A stretch of DNA of 55,963 bases from assembly GCA_018816095.1 (NCBI GenBank), contig JAHIWP010000048.1, positions 1-55,963 on the forward strand, read 5' to 3'. This DNA is from Gammaproteobacteria bacterium. GTDB lineage: Bacteria; Pseudomonadota; Gammaproteobacteria; Pseudomonadales; Pseudomonadaceae. The notes under the pieces are model-generated. The model was not told where the DNA came from and did not search any database. It saw only the letters and a list, made by a program, of their open reading frames with translations. Both the position numbers and the translations under genes were made by a program. Shown here in pieces: positions 20,585 to 28,513 of the stretch (position 1 is its first letter; every line of letters starts with the position of its first letter).

Positions 20585-21931
20585 ATGAACACCTCTTCAC
20601 AGCCCCTCGGTCGCATTCTGCTAGTCGATGATGAGCCCGCCATCCTGCGCACCTTCCGTTACTGCCTGGAAGACCAGGGCTATCAGGTCAGCACGGCCAA
20701 CAGTGCAGCCCAGGCCGACGCGTTATTACTGCGCCAGGTGTTTGATCTGTGCTTTCTCGACCTGCGCCTCGGCAACGACGACGGCATGGAGGTCCTCACC
20801 CACATGCGCGTGCAAGCCCCCTGGATGCGGGTGGTGATGATTACCGCGCACTCCGCGATCGACACCGCTGTGGACGCGATCCAGGCCGGCGCCGCGGATT
20901 ACCTGGTGAAGCCGTGCAGCCCCGAGCAATTGCGCCTGGCTGCCAGCAAACAGCTGGAAGCTCGGCACATGGCCGAGCGCCTGGAGCACCTCGAAGGCCA
21001 TGCGCGTAAGCCCGGCGAAGGTTTGGACTCGCACAACCCCGCCATGATGACGGTGCTGCAAACCGCGAAGCAGGTGGCCGACACCGATGCCAATATCCTG
21101 ATTCTCGGCGAGTCCGGCACTGGCAAGGGGGAGCTGGCCCAGGCCATCCACAGCTGGAGCAAGCGCGCGAAAAAGTCCTGCGTGACCATCAACTGCCCCT
21201 CCTTGAGCGCCGAGCTGATGGAGAGCGAACTGTTCGGGCACAACCGCGGCTCGTTTACCGGCGCCACCGAAAGCACTCAGGGCCGCGTCAGCCAGGCCGA
21301 TGGCGGAACCCTGTTTCTCGATGAAATCGGCGACTTCCCACTAGCCCTGCAACCGAAGCTGCTGCGCTTTATTCAGGACAAGGTCTACGAACGCATTGGC
21401 GACCCGCAAACCCGCGAGGCTGATGTGCGCATCGTCGCGGCGACCAACCTCAACCTCGACGAGATGGTCAAACAAGGTCAGTTCCGTGAAGACCTGCTGT
21501 ACCGCTTAAATGTCATCACCCTGACCCTGCCCGCGCTGCGCGAGCGCCGCGAAGACATCATGGTGCTGGCCGAGCGCTTTCTCGCGCGCTTTGTCAGCGA
21601 CTATGCACGGCCCGTGCGGGCCTTCAGTGATGCGGCGCGCGAGGCGCTGCTCAGCTACGCCTGGCCAGGCAACATTCGCGAATTACGCAATGTGGTCGAG
21701 CGCGCCAGCATCCTCTGCGCAGAGGAGCAGGTGCAGGTCAGCCACCTCGGCCTCACCCCCAATACCGAGTTGAACAGCCCGCAGGCCGGCGCGCAGATGA
21801 GCTTGGAGGCATTGGAGAAAGCCCATATCAGCGCGGTAATGGCCAATAGCGGCACGCTCGACCAAGCCGCTAAAACACTGGGCATCGACGCCTCAACGCT
21901 GTACCGCAAACGCAAGCAGCTCGACCTATGA
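20585..21931 (+). CDS. algB: AlgB-type NtrC-family response regulator
   Basis: A 448-residue cytoplasmic response regulator, partner of the overlapping kinase gene. The receiver domain (about 10-125) has the phospho-acceptor Asp59 in FLDLRLG. The AAA+ domain (about 150-385) carries Walker A GESGTGKG, Walker B GGTLFLDEIG and the sigma54-contact loop as GSFTGA at 222-227. The C-terminal Fis-type helix-turn-helix ends LGIDASTLYRKRKQ. In P. aeruginosa AlgB drives alginate gene expression and can act without phosphorylation. ATG 20585 follows AAGGAGAG and gives nearly the usual AlgB length. The Ser in the GAFTGA position is a mild oddity. The stop overlaps the kinB start by 4 bases. Confidence 0.93.
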   Translation: MNTSSQPLGRILLVDDEPAILRTFRYCLEDQGYQVSTANSAAQADALLLRQVFDLCFLDLRLGNDDGMEVLTHMRVQAPWMRVVMITAHSAIDTAVDAIQAGAADYLVKPCSPEQLRLAASKQLEARHMAERLEHLEGHARKPGEGLDSHNPAMMTVLQTAKQVADTDANILILGESGTGKGELAQAIHSWSKRAKKSCVTINCPSLSAELMESELFGHNRGSFTGATESTQGRVSQADGGTLFLDEIGDFPLALQPKLLRFIQDKVYERIGDPQTREADVRIVAATNLNLDEMVKQGQFREDLLYRLNVITLTLPALRERREDIMVLAERFLARFVSDYARPVRAFSDAAREALLSYAWPGNIRELRNVVERASILCAEEQVQVSHLGLTPNTELNSPQAGAQMSLEALEKAHISAVMANSGTLDQAAKTLGIDASTLYRKRKQLDL

Positions 21932-23703
21932 GGTTGCGTAACCAGCTGTTCATCAGCGGTGGAGCCTTGGTCACGGCCGCGTTGGTCGGGTTACTGCTGG
22001 GCATGTTCAGCATCTGGCAGTTGAGCAAAAGCCAAAATGAAGCCATGACCCGCAACATGAACATCATCGATGCCTCACTCGGCCTGCGCCAAGAGATGGG
22101 CATCCAGGTCAGCCTGATCATTGCCGACAAGCTCGACCGGCCAGCATTGAAAGCCTCGGATGCTCGCTTTAATGCATGGCTGCGCAAAGCCGCAAACGAC
22201 TCTACAAATGCCAACGATCATCAGGCGGTGATCGCGATCCAGCGCACCTATGATGTCTATCAAAAGTTTCTAGACTCGCCCGCCGAGGTACGCCGCAACC
22301 TGCTCAAAAACGATGACTTCACCCTGGCCCTGCGCGCGTTGCGCGACCGCATCAATGACATGCAAATGCACTACGTCAGCCAGGTGCATCTTGAGCAACA
22401 GAACGCTCGCGAACGCACCTGGCTGATTATCGCGCTGCTCGGCCTGATCGGCCTGGCGGTGTTATTGATCAGCTTTGTCACTGCACACAGCGTTGCCCGC
22501 CGCCTTGGCCGACCCATTGAGGAACTGGCTATCGCCGCGGACCAGATCGGCCGCGGCGACTTTCACGTCAGCCTGCCCACGCCCCCGGTCACCGAAATCG
22601 CCTCACTGAGCCAGCGCTTCGGGTTAATGGCCGAAGCGCTGCGGGCCTTTAAAAACAGTGATATCCAGGCCCTAAAAGCCGAGCAACAACGCCTTAACGC
22701 GGTACTCGACAGCATCGACGATGGCCTGCTGATCTTCGATCGCCAAGGTGACGTCGAACACTTCAACCCGGTGGCGCAACGCCAGTTGGCCTGGGACGCA
22801 AGCCAACTCGGCCAACGCGCCGCATTGACCCTGCAGCACTCAGACCTGCAAACCCAGTTGCACCGGGTGCTACAAGGCAAACCGCTGGAAGAGGCGTTGG
22901 ACGACCTGCAGGTCGACATCGAGGGTGAGCAACGTCTGCTGGCCTACAGCCTCGCGGCGGTCAGCCACGACGGCGAACGTCCCTCCGGCGCGGTGATGGT
23001 GCTGCGCGATGTCACCGAACAACGCGCGTTCGAGCGGGTGCGCAGCGAGTTTGTGCTGCGCGCCTCCCACGAGCTGCGCACCCCAGTGACCGGCATGCTG
23101 ATGGCGTTCTCGCTGCTGCAGGAGCGCATGCAATACCCCGAGGACAGCCGTGAGGCTGACCTGCTCAGCACCGTGGACGAAGAGATGCAGCGCCTGTTAC
23201 GCCTGATCAATGATCTGCTGAATTTCTCGCGTTACCAGAACGGCCTGCAAAGCCTTGAACGAGTCGAGTGCAGCGTCGAGCCGCTGCTGCGTCTAACCCA
23301 GCAGCGTTTCACCATGCAAGCAGCGCAGTTACAGGTGACGCTGCACCTCGAAGCAGAAGAAGACTTACCGCTGTTGCAGGTCGATCCACTGCAAATCGAA
23401 CGGGTGCTCGACAACCTGATCGGCAATGCCTTGCGGCACACGCACCCTGGCGGCACGGTGCACCTACGTGCCCGCCGGCGGGATAAGCGCGTCGAGCTAA
23501 GCGTGAGTGATGATGGTGAGGGCATTCCCTTTCGCCAACAGGCGCGGATTTTCGAGCCATTCGTGCAGGTCAGCCGCAAAAAGGGCGGTGCAGGCCTGGG
23601 CCTGGCGCTGTGCAAAGAGATTGTGCAATTGCACGGCGGTTACATCGGGGTGAAATCTCAGGTGGGCCAGGGCACGCAGTTCTTTGTACTACTGCCCACC
23701 TAA
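21928..23703 (+). CDS. kinB: KinB-type sensor histidine kinase
   Basis: A 591-residue inner-membrane sensor kinase. A membrane segment at about 10-30, a periplasmic helical sensor of about 135 residues and a second membrane segment near 168-188 are followed by HAMP (about 190-245), PAS (about 255-365), HisKA with His381 in ASHELRTPV, and an HATPase domain (NLIGNALRHTHPGG; DDGEGIP; GGAGLGLALCKEIV). It matches KinB of P. aeruginosa, which controls AlgB phosphorylation and alginate. Translation is probably coupled to algB (ATGA). A strong terminator follows. Confidence 0.93.
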   Translation: MRLRNQLFISGGALVTAALVGLLLGMFSIWQLSKSQNEAMTRNMNIIDASLGLRQEMGIQVSLIIADKLDRPALKASDARFNAWLRKAANDSTNANDHQAVIAIQRTYDVYQKFLDSPAEVRRNLLKNDDFTLALRALRDRINDMQMHYVSQVHLEQQNARERTWLIIALLGLIGLAVLLISFVTAHSVARRLGRPIEELAIAADQIGRGDFHVSLPTPPVTEIASLSQRFGLMAEALRAFKNSDIQALKAEQQRLNAVLDSIDDGLLIFDRQGDVEHFNPVAQRQLAWDASQLGQRAALTLQHSDLQTQLHRVLQGKPLEEALDDLQVDIEGEQRLLAYSLAAVSHDGERPSGAVMVLRDVTEQRAFERVRSEFVLRASHELRTPVTGMLMAFSLLQERMQYPEDSREADLLSTVDEEMQRLLRLINDLLNFSRYQNGLQSLERVECSVEPLLRLTQQRFTMQAAQLQVTLHLEAEEDLPLLQVDPLQIERVLDNLIGNALRHTHPGGTVHLRARRRDKRVELSVSDDGEGIPFRQQARIFEPFVQVSRKKGGAGLGLALCKEIVQLHGGYIGVKSQVGQGTQFFVLLPT

Positions 23704-23750
23704 GACGCTCTTGCTGCGCACCCACTTGTGCAGCCTGGCACCCGCCACAC

Positions 23751-23783
23751 ATGAGAACGCCGCCTTAAAGGCGGCGTTCTCAT
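23751..23783. terminator. Strong hairpin terminator after kinB
   Basis: A 16-bp near-perfect palindrome (23751-23766 with 23768-23783) with core GCCGCCTT/AAGGCGGC lies between the convergent kinB and purine permease genes. It can act in both directions, although the T-run is short. Confidence 0.8.
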
Positions 23784-23839
23784 GTTACTGGCGACGCGTA
23801 CCGGCTCACCCTTGGCTCAGGTTTAGTCGCGCAACGGGC

Positions 23840-25324
23840 CTAATGGCTAGCGGCATCCTTGACCAGCGGCACTTCTTTGCCTTCAGCATCGAACAACTTA
23901 CCGCCCTTGAAGTAGTCACCGTCGTTCAAGGCCGCCACATCCTGGAAGCCCAAGGTGCGTTCGCTGGCCGCCACGAAGACCGACTGATTCTCGGAGTTGC
24001 CGGTCTTGAAGTGGTTGAACAGCAGGTTGAGCGCAATGGCCATGATCGCAGCCGAGCTGATGCCCGAGTGGAAAATGGTTTCAAACCAGGATGGGAACTG
24101 GTGATAGAAGGTCGGTGCGGCGATGGGGATCATGCCGAAACCAATCGAGGTGGCGACAATGATCAGGTTCATGTTGTTGCGGTAATCAACCTTGGACAGC
24201 GTGCGAATACCGCTCGCCGCCACAGTACCGAACAACACCACACCGGCCCCGCCCAAGACTGACGTTGGCACCGCCGCCACCAGGCGACCCATGATCGGCA
24301 GCAGCCCCAGGGTCACCAGAATCAAGCCCGCCGACGCCACCACATAACGACTCTTGACCCCGGTCACAGCCACCAAGCCGACGTTCTGGGCAAAGGCACT
24401 CTGGGTGAAGGAGCCGAAGATCGGCGCGAATACGCTGGAGATCATGTCAGCCCGCAGGCCATTGCCGAGGCGCTTGGAGTCAACCTTGGTTTCGATGATG
24501 TCACCGACCGCGAGGATGTCCGCCGAGGTTTCCACCAGGGTGACGATGATCACAATACACATCGAGATAATGGCCGCGACGTGAAAGGTCGGCATGCCGA
24601 AATGGAACGGCGAAGGCAAGGCGAATATCGGCCCTTGAGACACCTTGGAAAAATCCGCCATACCCAGCGCTACGGCGACCAGGGTACCGATGATCATGGC
24701 CAGCAGGATCGACAGGCGCGAGATGCTGGCACTGCCCACTTTGCTCAGCAGCAGCACGGTAGCCAGGGTCAGCGCGGCCAGGCCGATATTGGCCATGCTG
24801 CCGAAGTCGGCGGCCTGGCTGTTGCCACCCATCGCCCAACGCGCAGCTACCGGCATCAGGGTCAGGCCGATAATGGTGATGACAATACCGTTGACCAGCG
24901 GCGGGAAGAATTTGGTAATGCGCGAAAACACCGGGGTAATCAACAGCCCGATCAGCGAGGCGGCAATCACCGCACCGAATACGGCTTGCAGGCCACCCTC
25001 ACCTCCGCTACCGAGAATCGCAACCATGGTCGCCACGCCGGCAAAGGACACGCCCTGGACCAGCGGCAATTGCGAACCGAAGAAGGGTAACCCGAGCGTT
25101 TGTAACAAGGTTGCCAAACCACCGGCAAACAGCGAAGCCGCGATCAGCAGGCCGATATCCGCCGGCGACAGCCCTGCGGCCTGACCAATGATCAGCGGTA
25201 CTGCAACGATGCCGCCATACATGGTCAGCACATGCTGCAGGCCATAAGCGAAGTTAGCACCGATACCGAGGTTTTCATCTTCCGGACGCGACGTAGAAGA
25301 CGGCGTAACAGGTGAAGTCGTCAT
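23840..25324 (-). CDS. NCS2-family purine (xanthine/urate) permease
   Basis: A 494-residue inner-membrane symporter of the NAT/NCS2 family. About 14 hydrophobic segments are visible. Family residues include the TM1 His in GLQHVLTMYGG, the TM8 Glu in VETSADILAVGD and the NAT signature region AQNVGLVAVTGV, which resembles urate/xanthine (UacT/PbuX) rather than uracil transporters. A soluble tail of about 40 residues ends the protein. Exact purine choice is inferred. The upstream region carries two TTGTNTACA elements, suggesting control by a GntR-type repressor. It is monocistronic, between the convergent kinB and its own 200-bp upstream region. Confidence 0.88.
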   Translation of the reverse strand: MTTSPVTPSSTSRPEDENLGIGANFAYGLQHVLTMYGGIVAVPLIIGQAAGLSPADIGLLIAASLFAGGLATLLQTLGLPFFGSQLPLVQGVSFAGVATMVAILGSGGEGGLQAVFGAVIAASLIGLLITPVFSRITKFFPPLVNGIVITIIGLTLMPVAARWAMGGNSQAADFGSMANIGLAALTLATVLLLSKVGSASISRLSILLAMIIGTLVAVALGMADFSKVSQGPIFALPSPFHFGMPTFHVAAIISMCIVIIVTLVETSADILAVGDIIETKVDSKRLGNGLRADMISSVFAPIFGSFTQSAFAQNVGLVAVTGVKSRYVVASAGLILVTLGLLPIMGRLVAAVPTSVLGGAGVVLFGTVAASGIRTLSKVDYRNNMNLIIVATSIGFGMIPIAAPTFYHQFPSWFETIFHSGISSAAIMAIALNLLFNHFKTGNSENQSVFVAASERTLGFQDVAALNDGDYFKGGKLFDAEGKEVPLVKDAASH

Positions 25325-25358
25325 GCTGAGGATCTCGCTGTTGTTCTTGTGCGTACAA

Positions 25359-25400
25359 TGTAGACAAAGAAAAAACCTCTTGGCTACAACTTTGTATACA
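25359..25400 (-). promoter_or_regulatory. Two TTGTNTACA elements upstream of the purine permease
   Basis: TTGTCTACA (minus strand, 25359-25367) and TTGTATACA (25392-25400) lie 25 bases apart, 35-76 bases before the permease start. The core TGTATACA is palindromic. GntR/FCD-family regulators commonly bind TTGTNNACAA-like sites, so these are candidate operators; the cognate regulator is not in this window. Confidence 0.4.
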
Positions 25401-25471
25401 TTTTACAAAATAACAGTTTCAGCAGAACGATTACTAGAATCTCAGTCAAAAACAGACGTCCACACATAAAA

Positions 25472-25502
25472 AAACGCCGAAGCAGTCACTGCTTCTGCGT
25501 TT
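25472..25502 (-). terminator. Intrinsic terminator after ampDh2
   Basis: AAACGC-C-GAAGCAGT pairs with ACTGCTTC-T-GCGTTT with one mismatch and a 1-nt apex, followed on the minus strand by a T-run (plus-strand A-run at 25468-25474). It lies 29 bases after the amidase stop. Confidence 0.8.
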
Positions 25503-25530
25503 GTTAACAAGTAGCACCCCAGCTAGGCAC

Positions 25531-26316
25531 TCAGTGCTGCGCAGCCATCCCGGCCAGAACCACCAATAACGCAGCCGTCTGCGCATCCGGCTCGCCGTCA
25601 TAACGGGCTGGGCGGTACTTCATCTGCAAGGCGGCAATCACGTTGCGCGTGGCCGGGTCCAATTCACCGTGCCGGGGCACGGCATAGCCCTGGCGTGCCA
25701 GTTGCTCCTGAAACCACTGCACACTCGGCAGGCTGGCACTGAACAGCACTTGCTGGCGCGCCACCTCGACGGGATCCGGCCAGGGCATCAGGCCAGCATC
25801 GGCGAGGCGCTTCCAGGGGAACAGCGGACCGGGATCAACCTTGCGCTGTGGGGCAATATCGCTGTGCGCGATGATGCTGCCGGGCGCCAGTTGATGGCGC
25901 TGCATGATGTCCTTGAGCAAGACAATCAGCGCGTCGATCTGCGCGGGAGCAAAGGGCTGCCAATGTCGCCCCGTGGGGGTGTCATAAAACCCCTGGTTAA
26001 CCAGCTCAATGCCAATGGTTGTGCCATTTAGCCAGGTGCGCCCCTGCCACTCGCTCACACCGGCATGCCAGGCGCGGCGATTCTCATCGACCAATCGGTA
26101 AATGGTCGCCGGCGCCTCGCCGATCAGGTAATGGCTGCTGACCTCCTCTTCAGTGAGTAACTGCAGTGAGCGCTGCAGATCGGCAGAGGTGTAATGCAGC
26201 ACGATGTATTGCACCCGGCTGTTCTGGCCGATGGCGGTGTAACTATCATCAATGCGCGGGCCGCTGCTGCAACCGGCCAGTAGCAGGGCTAAAACACTCA
26301 AACAAAAAGCTTTCAT
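25531..26316 (-). CDS. ampDh2: AmpDh2-type N-acetylmuramoyl-L-alanine amidase, lipoprotein
   Basis: A zinc amidase of 261 residues that cleaves the MurNAc-L-Ala bond of peptidoglycan or its turnover fragments. A lipobox (LLAGC, Cys16) predicts membrane anchoring in the envelope. The amidase_2 domain (about 30-170) shows the zinc set His41 (VLHYTS), His151 (IAHSD) and Asp161 (KVDPG), with Glu104 in IGIELVN. A C-terminal peptidoglycan-binding-like helical domain fills about 185-255. It is the PAO1 ampDh2 equivalent next to algB-kinB. Its start overlaps the stop of the marC gene (ATGA), so they form an operon. Confidence 0.9.
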   Translation of the reverse strand: MKAFCLSVLALLLAGCSSGPRIDDSYTAIGQNSRVQYIVLHYTSADLQRSLQLLTEEEVSSHYLIGEAPATIYRLVDENRRAWHAGVSEWQGRTWLNGTTIGIELVNQGFYDTPTGRHWQPFAPAQIDALIVLLKDIMQRHQLAPGSIIAHSDIAPQRKVDPGPLFPWKRLADAGLMPWPDPVEVARQQVLFSASLPSVQWFQEQLARQGYAVPRHGELDPATRNVIAALQMKYRPARYDGEPDAQTAALLVVLAGMAAQH

Positions 26317-26906
26317 GGGCTGATATGCAACACGCTTTGCAGGTTATCCAGCAGCATATCGACGCTGAGCATAATCAACAGCATGCCCATCAATCGCTCC
26401 ACTGCAGTCAACCCGCGAGGTCCGAGAAAACGCTGCAGAAACGAGGCCTGCAACAGAATAAAGGCGGTCAACGCCCAAGCCAGTAGCACCGCCGCGTAAA
26501 GCTCCCAGAGCGGCCCTTCATGAGTGTTGCGCAGGGTCATCAATACCGCCAGAGCAGAGGGCCCCGCCACCGCCGGCGTGGCCAGCGGCACCAGCATCGG
26601 CTCGCCATCTGGCACATCGCCTAATACCCCCTGCGGGCCGGGGAAGATCAGGCGCATGGCGATGACGAACAGGATGATACCGCCCGCAATTGCCGTTGCC
26701 TCGCGCGACAGCCCCAGAGCGCTGAGCACTTTGTCGCCAAAGGTAAGAAACAACAGCAGCAGCGCCAGGGCGAACAACAACTCGCGGGCGGCGACCCACA
26801 GGCGGCGCTTGGCCGGTACATTCTTCAGTGCGGCGATAAAGATGGCGATGTTGCCGAAGGGGTCGGTGACCAGAAAGATCAACGCGGCGATGCCGAAAAT
26901 ATCCAT
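26313..26906 (-). CDS. MarC/YhgN-family membrane protein
   Basis: A 197-residue inner-membrane protein with six hydrophobic segments, starting MDIFGIAALIFLVTDPFGNI, which carries the family's DPxGN element; a second half repeats the pattern (VPLATPAVAGPSAL). MarC proteins were once linked to multiple antibiotic resistance, but their transport function is not settled. The start at 26906 follows GAGGAG; the frame extends to 26930 without a ribosome site. It is translationally coupled to the downstream amidase. Confidence 0.9.
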   Translation of the reverse strand: MDIFGIAALIFLVTDPFGNIAIFIAALKNVPAKRRLWVAARELLFALALLLLFLTFGDKVLSALGLSREATAIAGGIILFVIAMRLIFPGPQGVLGDVPDGEPMLVPLATPAVAGPSALAVLMTLRNTHEGPLWELYAAVLLAWALTAFILLQASFLQRFLGPRGLTAVERLMGMLLIMLSVDMLLDNLQSVLHISP

Positions 26907-27030
26907 GACTACTCCTCTACAGATCGGCACAGTTTAGTGCCTCCCGCAGCAGAAAACGCCTTGGATCAAGCAGAACAGCACAGGCCTTGAGGCCACATGC
27001 AAGCGATGCCTGACACTGCTAGACTGGCAT

Positions 27031-27067
27031 CTGTACAAACACAGCAATCCTGTACAGCTTATGTACC
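27031..27067 (+). promoter_or_regulatory. Triple TGTAC-type repeat upstream of cry-DASH
   Basis: CTGTACA occurs at 27031-27037 and 27050-27056, with a third partial copy ATGTACC at 27061-27067, all within 54 bases of the ATG. The TGTACA core is palindromic. The first copy overlaps a weak -10 candidate (TACAAA, 27034-27039) spaced 17 bases from TGACAC. The layout suggests an operator for a light-responsive or MerR-type regulator, but no consensus is claimed. Confidence 0.4.
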
Positions 27068-27084
27068 AATATGGAGAACACCCA

Positions 27085-28502
27085 ATGCGCGCCTTGCTGT
27101 GGTTCAAACAGGATCTCCGCCTTGATGACCACCCCGCCCTCCAGGCGGGCCTGGCGGCCGAGTGCCTGCTGCCGGTGTATGTCCTGGACCCCGCCTTGCT
27201 ACAGCTCAACGCATTTGGCATGCGCCGCATGGGTGTGCATCGCGCGCGTTTTTACTGGAAAGCTTGGTGGCGCTGGAGGCTGAATTGCACCAGCGTGGCT
27301 CACACCTGCTGGTGGTTATCGGCACACCGCAGCAGGTCATCCCACAACTGGTGGCGCAGTTCAACCTGGACCAGGTGCTGACCCTGGCGGAAATCGCGCC
27401 CGACGAACAAGCCCAGGTGGTACAGGTCGCTCAACAACTCGGCCCGATTGCCCTGCAACAATTGCCCGCCAACAACCTGCTGCGCAGCGAAGAACTGCCT
27501 TTCAGCCTTGATCAGTTGCCATCAGTGTTTAGTCAGTTCCGCAGCCTGGTCGAAGAACGCTTGCACGTGTTCCAACCGCGTCACGCACCGCAGCGATTGC
27601 CGGTATTGCCTGATGGCGCACTGGCACTGATGCAGCCGCTGCCCACGCTCTCTCAGCTGGGCCTGGGTGAGCCACTCAGCGTATCGTCCAGCGCCTTTCC
27701 CTTCTCTGGAGGCGAACCAGCCGCCCTCGCCCGACTGCGTGACTACCTGTGGAAGACTCAAGGCGTAAGGCAGTACAAGGACACCCGTAACGGCATGCTA
27801 GGCACCGAGTATTCGTCGAAGTTCTCACCCTGGTTGGCCAATGGCAGCCTGTCGGCACGCCGGGTAATCGCCGAGCTGCGCCGTCACGAGGCGCAATACA
27901 AGCGCAATGACTCAACGCACTGGCTGTGGGTTGAGATGCTGTGGCGGGATTTCTTCCGCTGGACGCTGCTGCGCCACGGCAGCGCGCTATTCAAAGCGGG
28001 CGGCCTCAAGGCTGGCGCGGATACAGTGCAACCTTTGGATCAACGCTTTCAGGACTGGTCGCGCGGGCGTACCGGTATGCCGTTGGTGGATGCCAATATG
28101 CGCGAACTGGCCGCCACCGGCTTTATGTCCAACCGCGGTCGGCAGGTGGTTGCCAGTTATTTAATCAATGACCTGCAACAGGATTGGCGCCATGGCGCGG
28201 CCTGGTTCGAAGAACACCTGATTGATTACGACCCAGCCAGCAACTGGGGCAACTGGGCCTACCTGGCTGGCGTGGGAAATGACCCACGGCAAAACCGAGT
28301 GTTCAATGCGTTGCGCCAAGCACGCATGTACGACCCCGACGCCCAATACGTCAGCCTCTGGCTACCGGAGCTGCGCGACGTACCGCAGGCGCTGCGGCAT
28401 ACACCCTTCCTGCTCGCGGGCGGGCATCTACGCAACCTCGGTTACCCGCAGCTGGGGAACATTCCTGAAAGCTGGAAGCCCTACCTCTACGCCGTGGCTT
28501 GA
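27085..28502 (+). pseudogene. DASH-type cryptochrome / DNA photolyase with a one-base frameshift
   Basis: Two frames together encode a full-length cryptochrome/photolyase of about 472 residues. Frame one (from ATG 27085, ribosome site GGAG) gives MRALLWFKQDLRLDDHPAL through GMRRMGVHRARF, then turns to nonsense. The next frame continues exactly with LLESLVALEAELHQRG to the normal end. Between them lies a run of five T (27249-27253) where six would restore CGT TTT TTA CTG. The FAD-binding half is intact (SSKFSPWLANG; FFRWTLL; GMPLVDANMREL; NWGNWAYLAGVGNDPR). The family repairs UV-induced cyclobutane dimers in light or acts as a photosensor. Either the gene is broken or the base is a sequencing error; slippage on only five T is unlikely. 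Confidence 0.88.
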
Positions 28503-28513
28503 GGTGGCCGGGT

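Noticed and set aside
27162-28502. Independent 446-codon gene starting at 27162
   Set aside because: Its first 28 residues are out-of-frame translation of the cry-DASH N-terminus; the true relation is a frameshift at 27249-27253.
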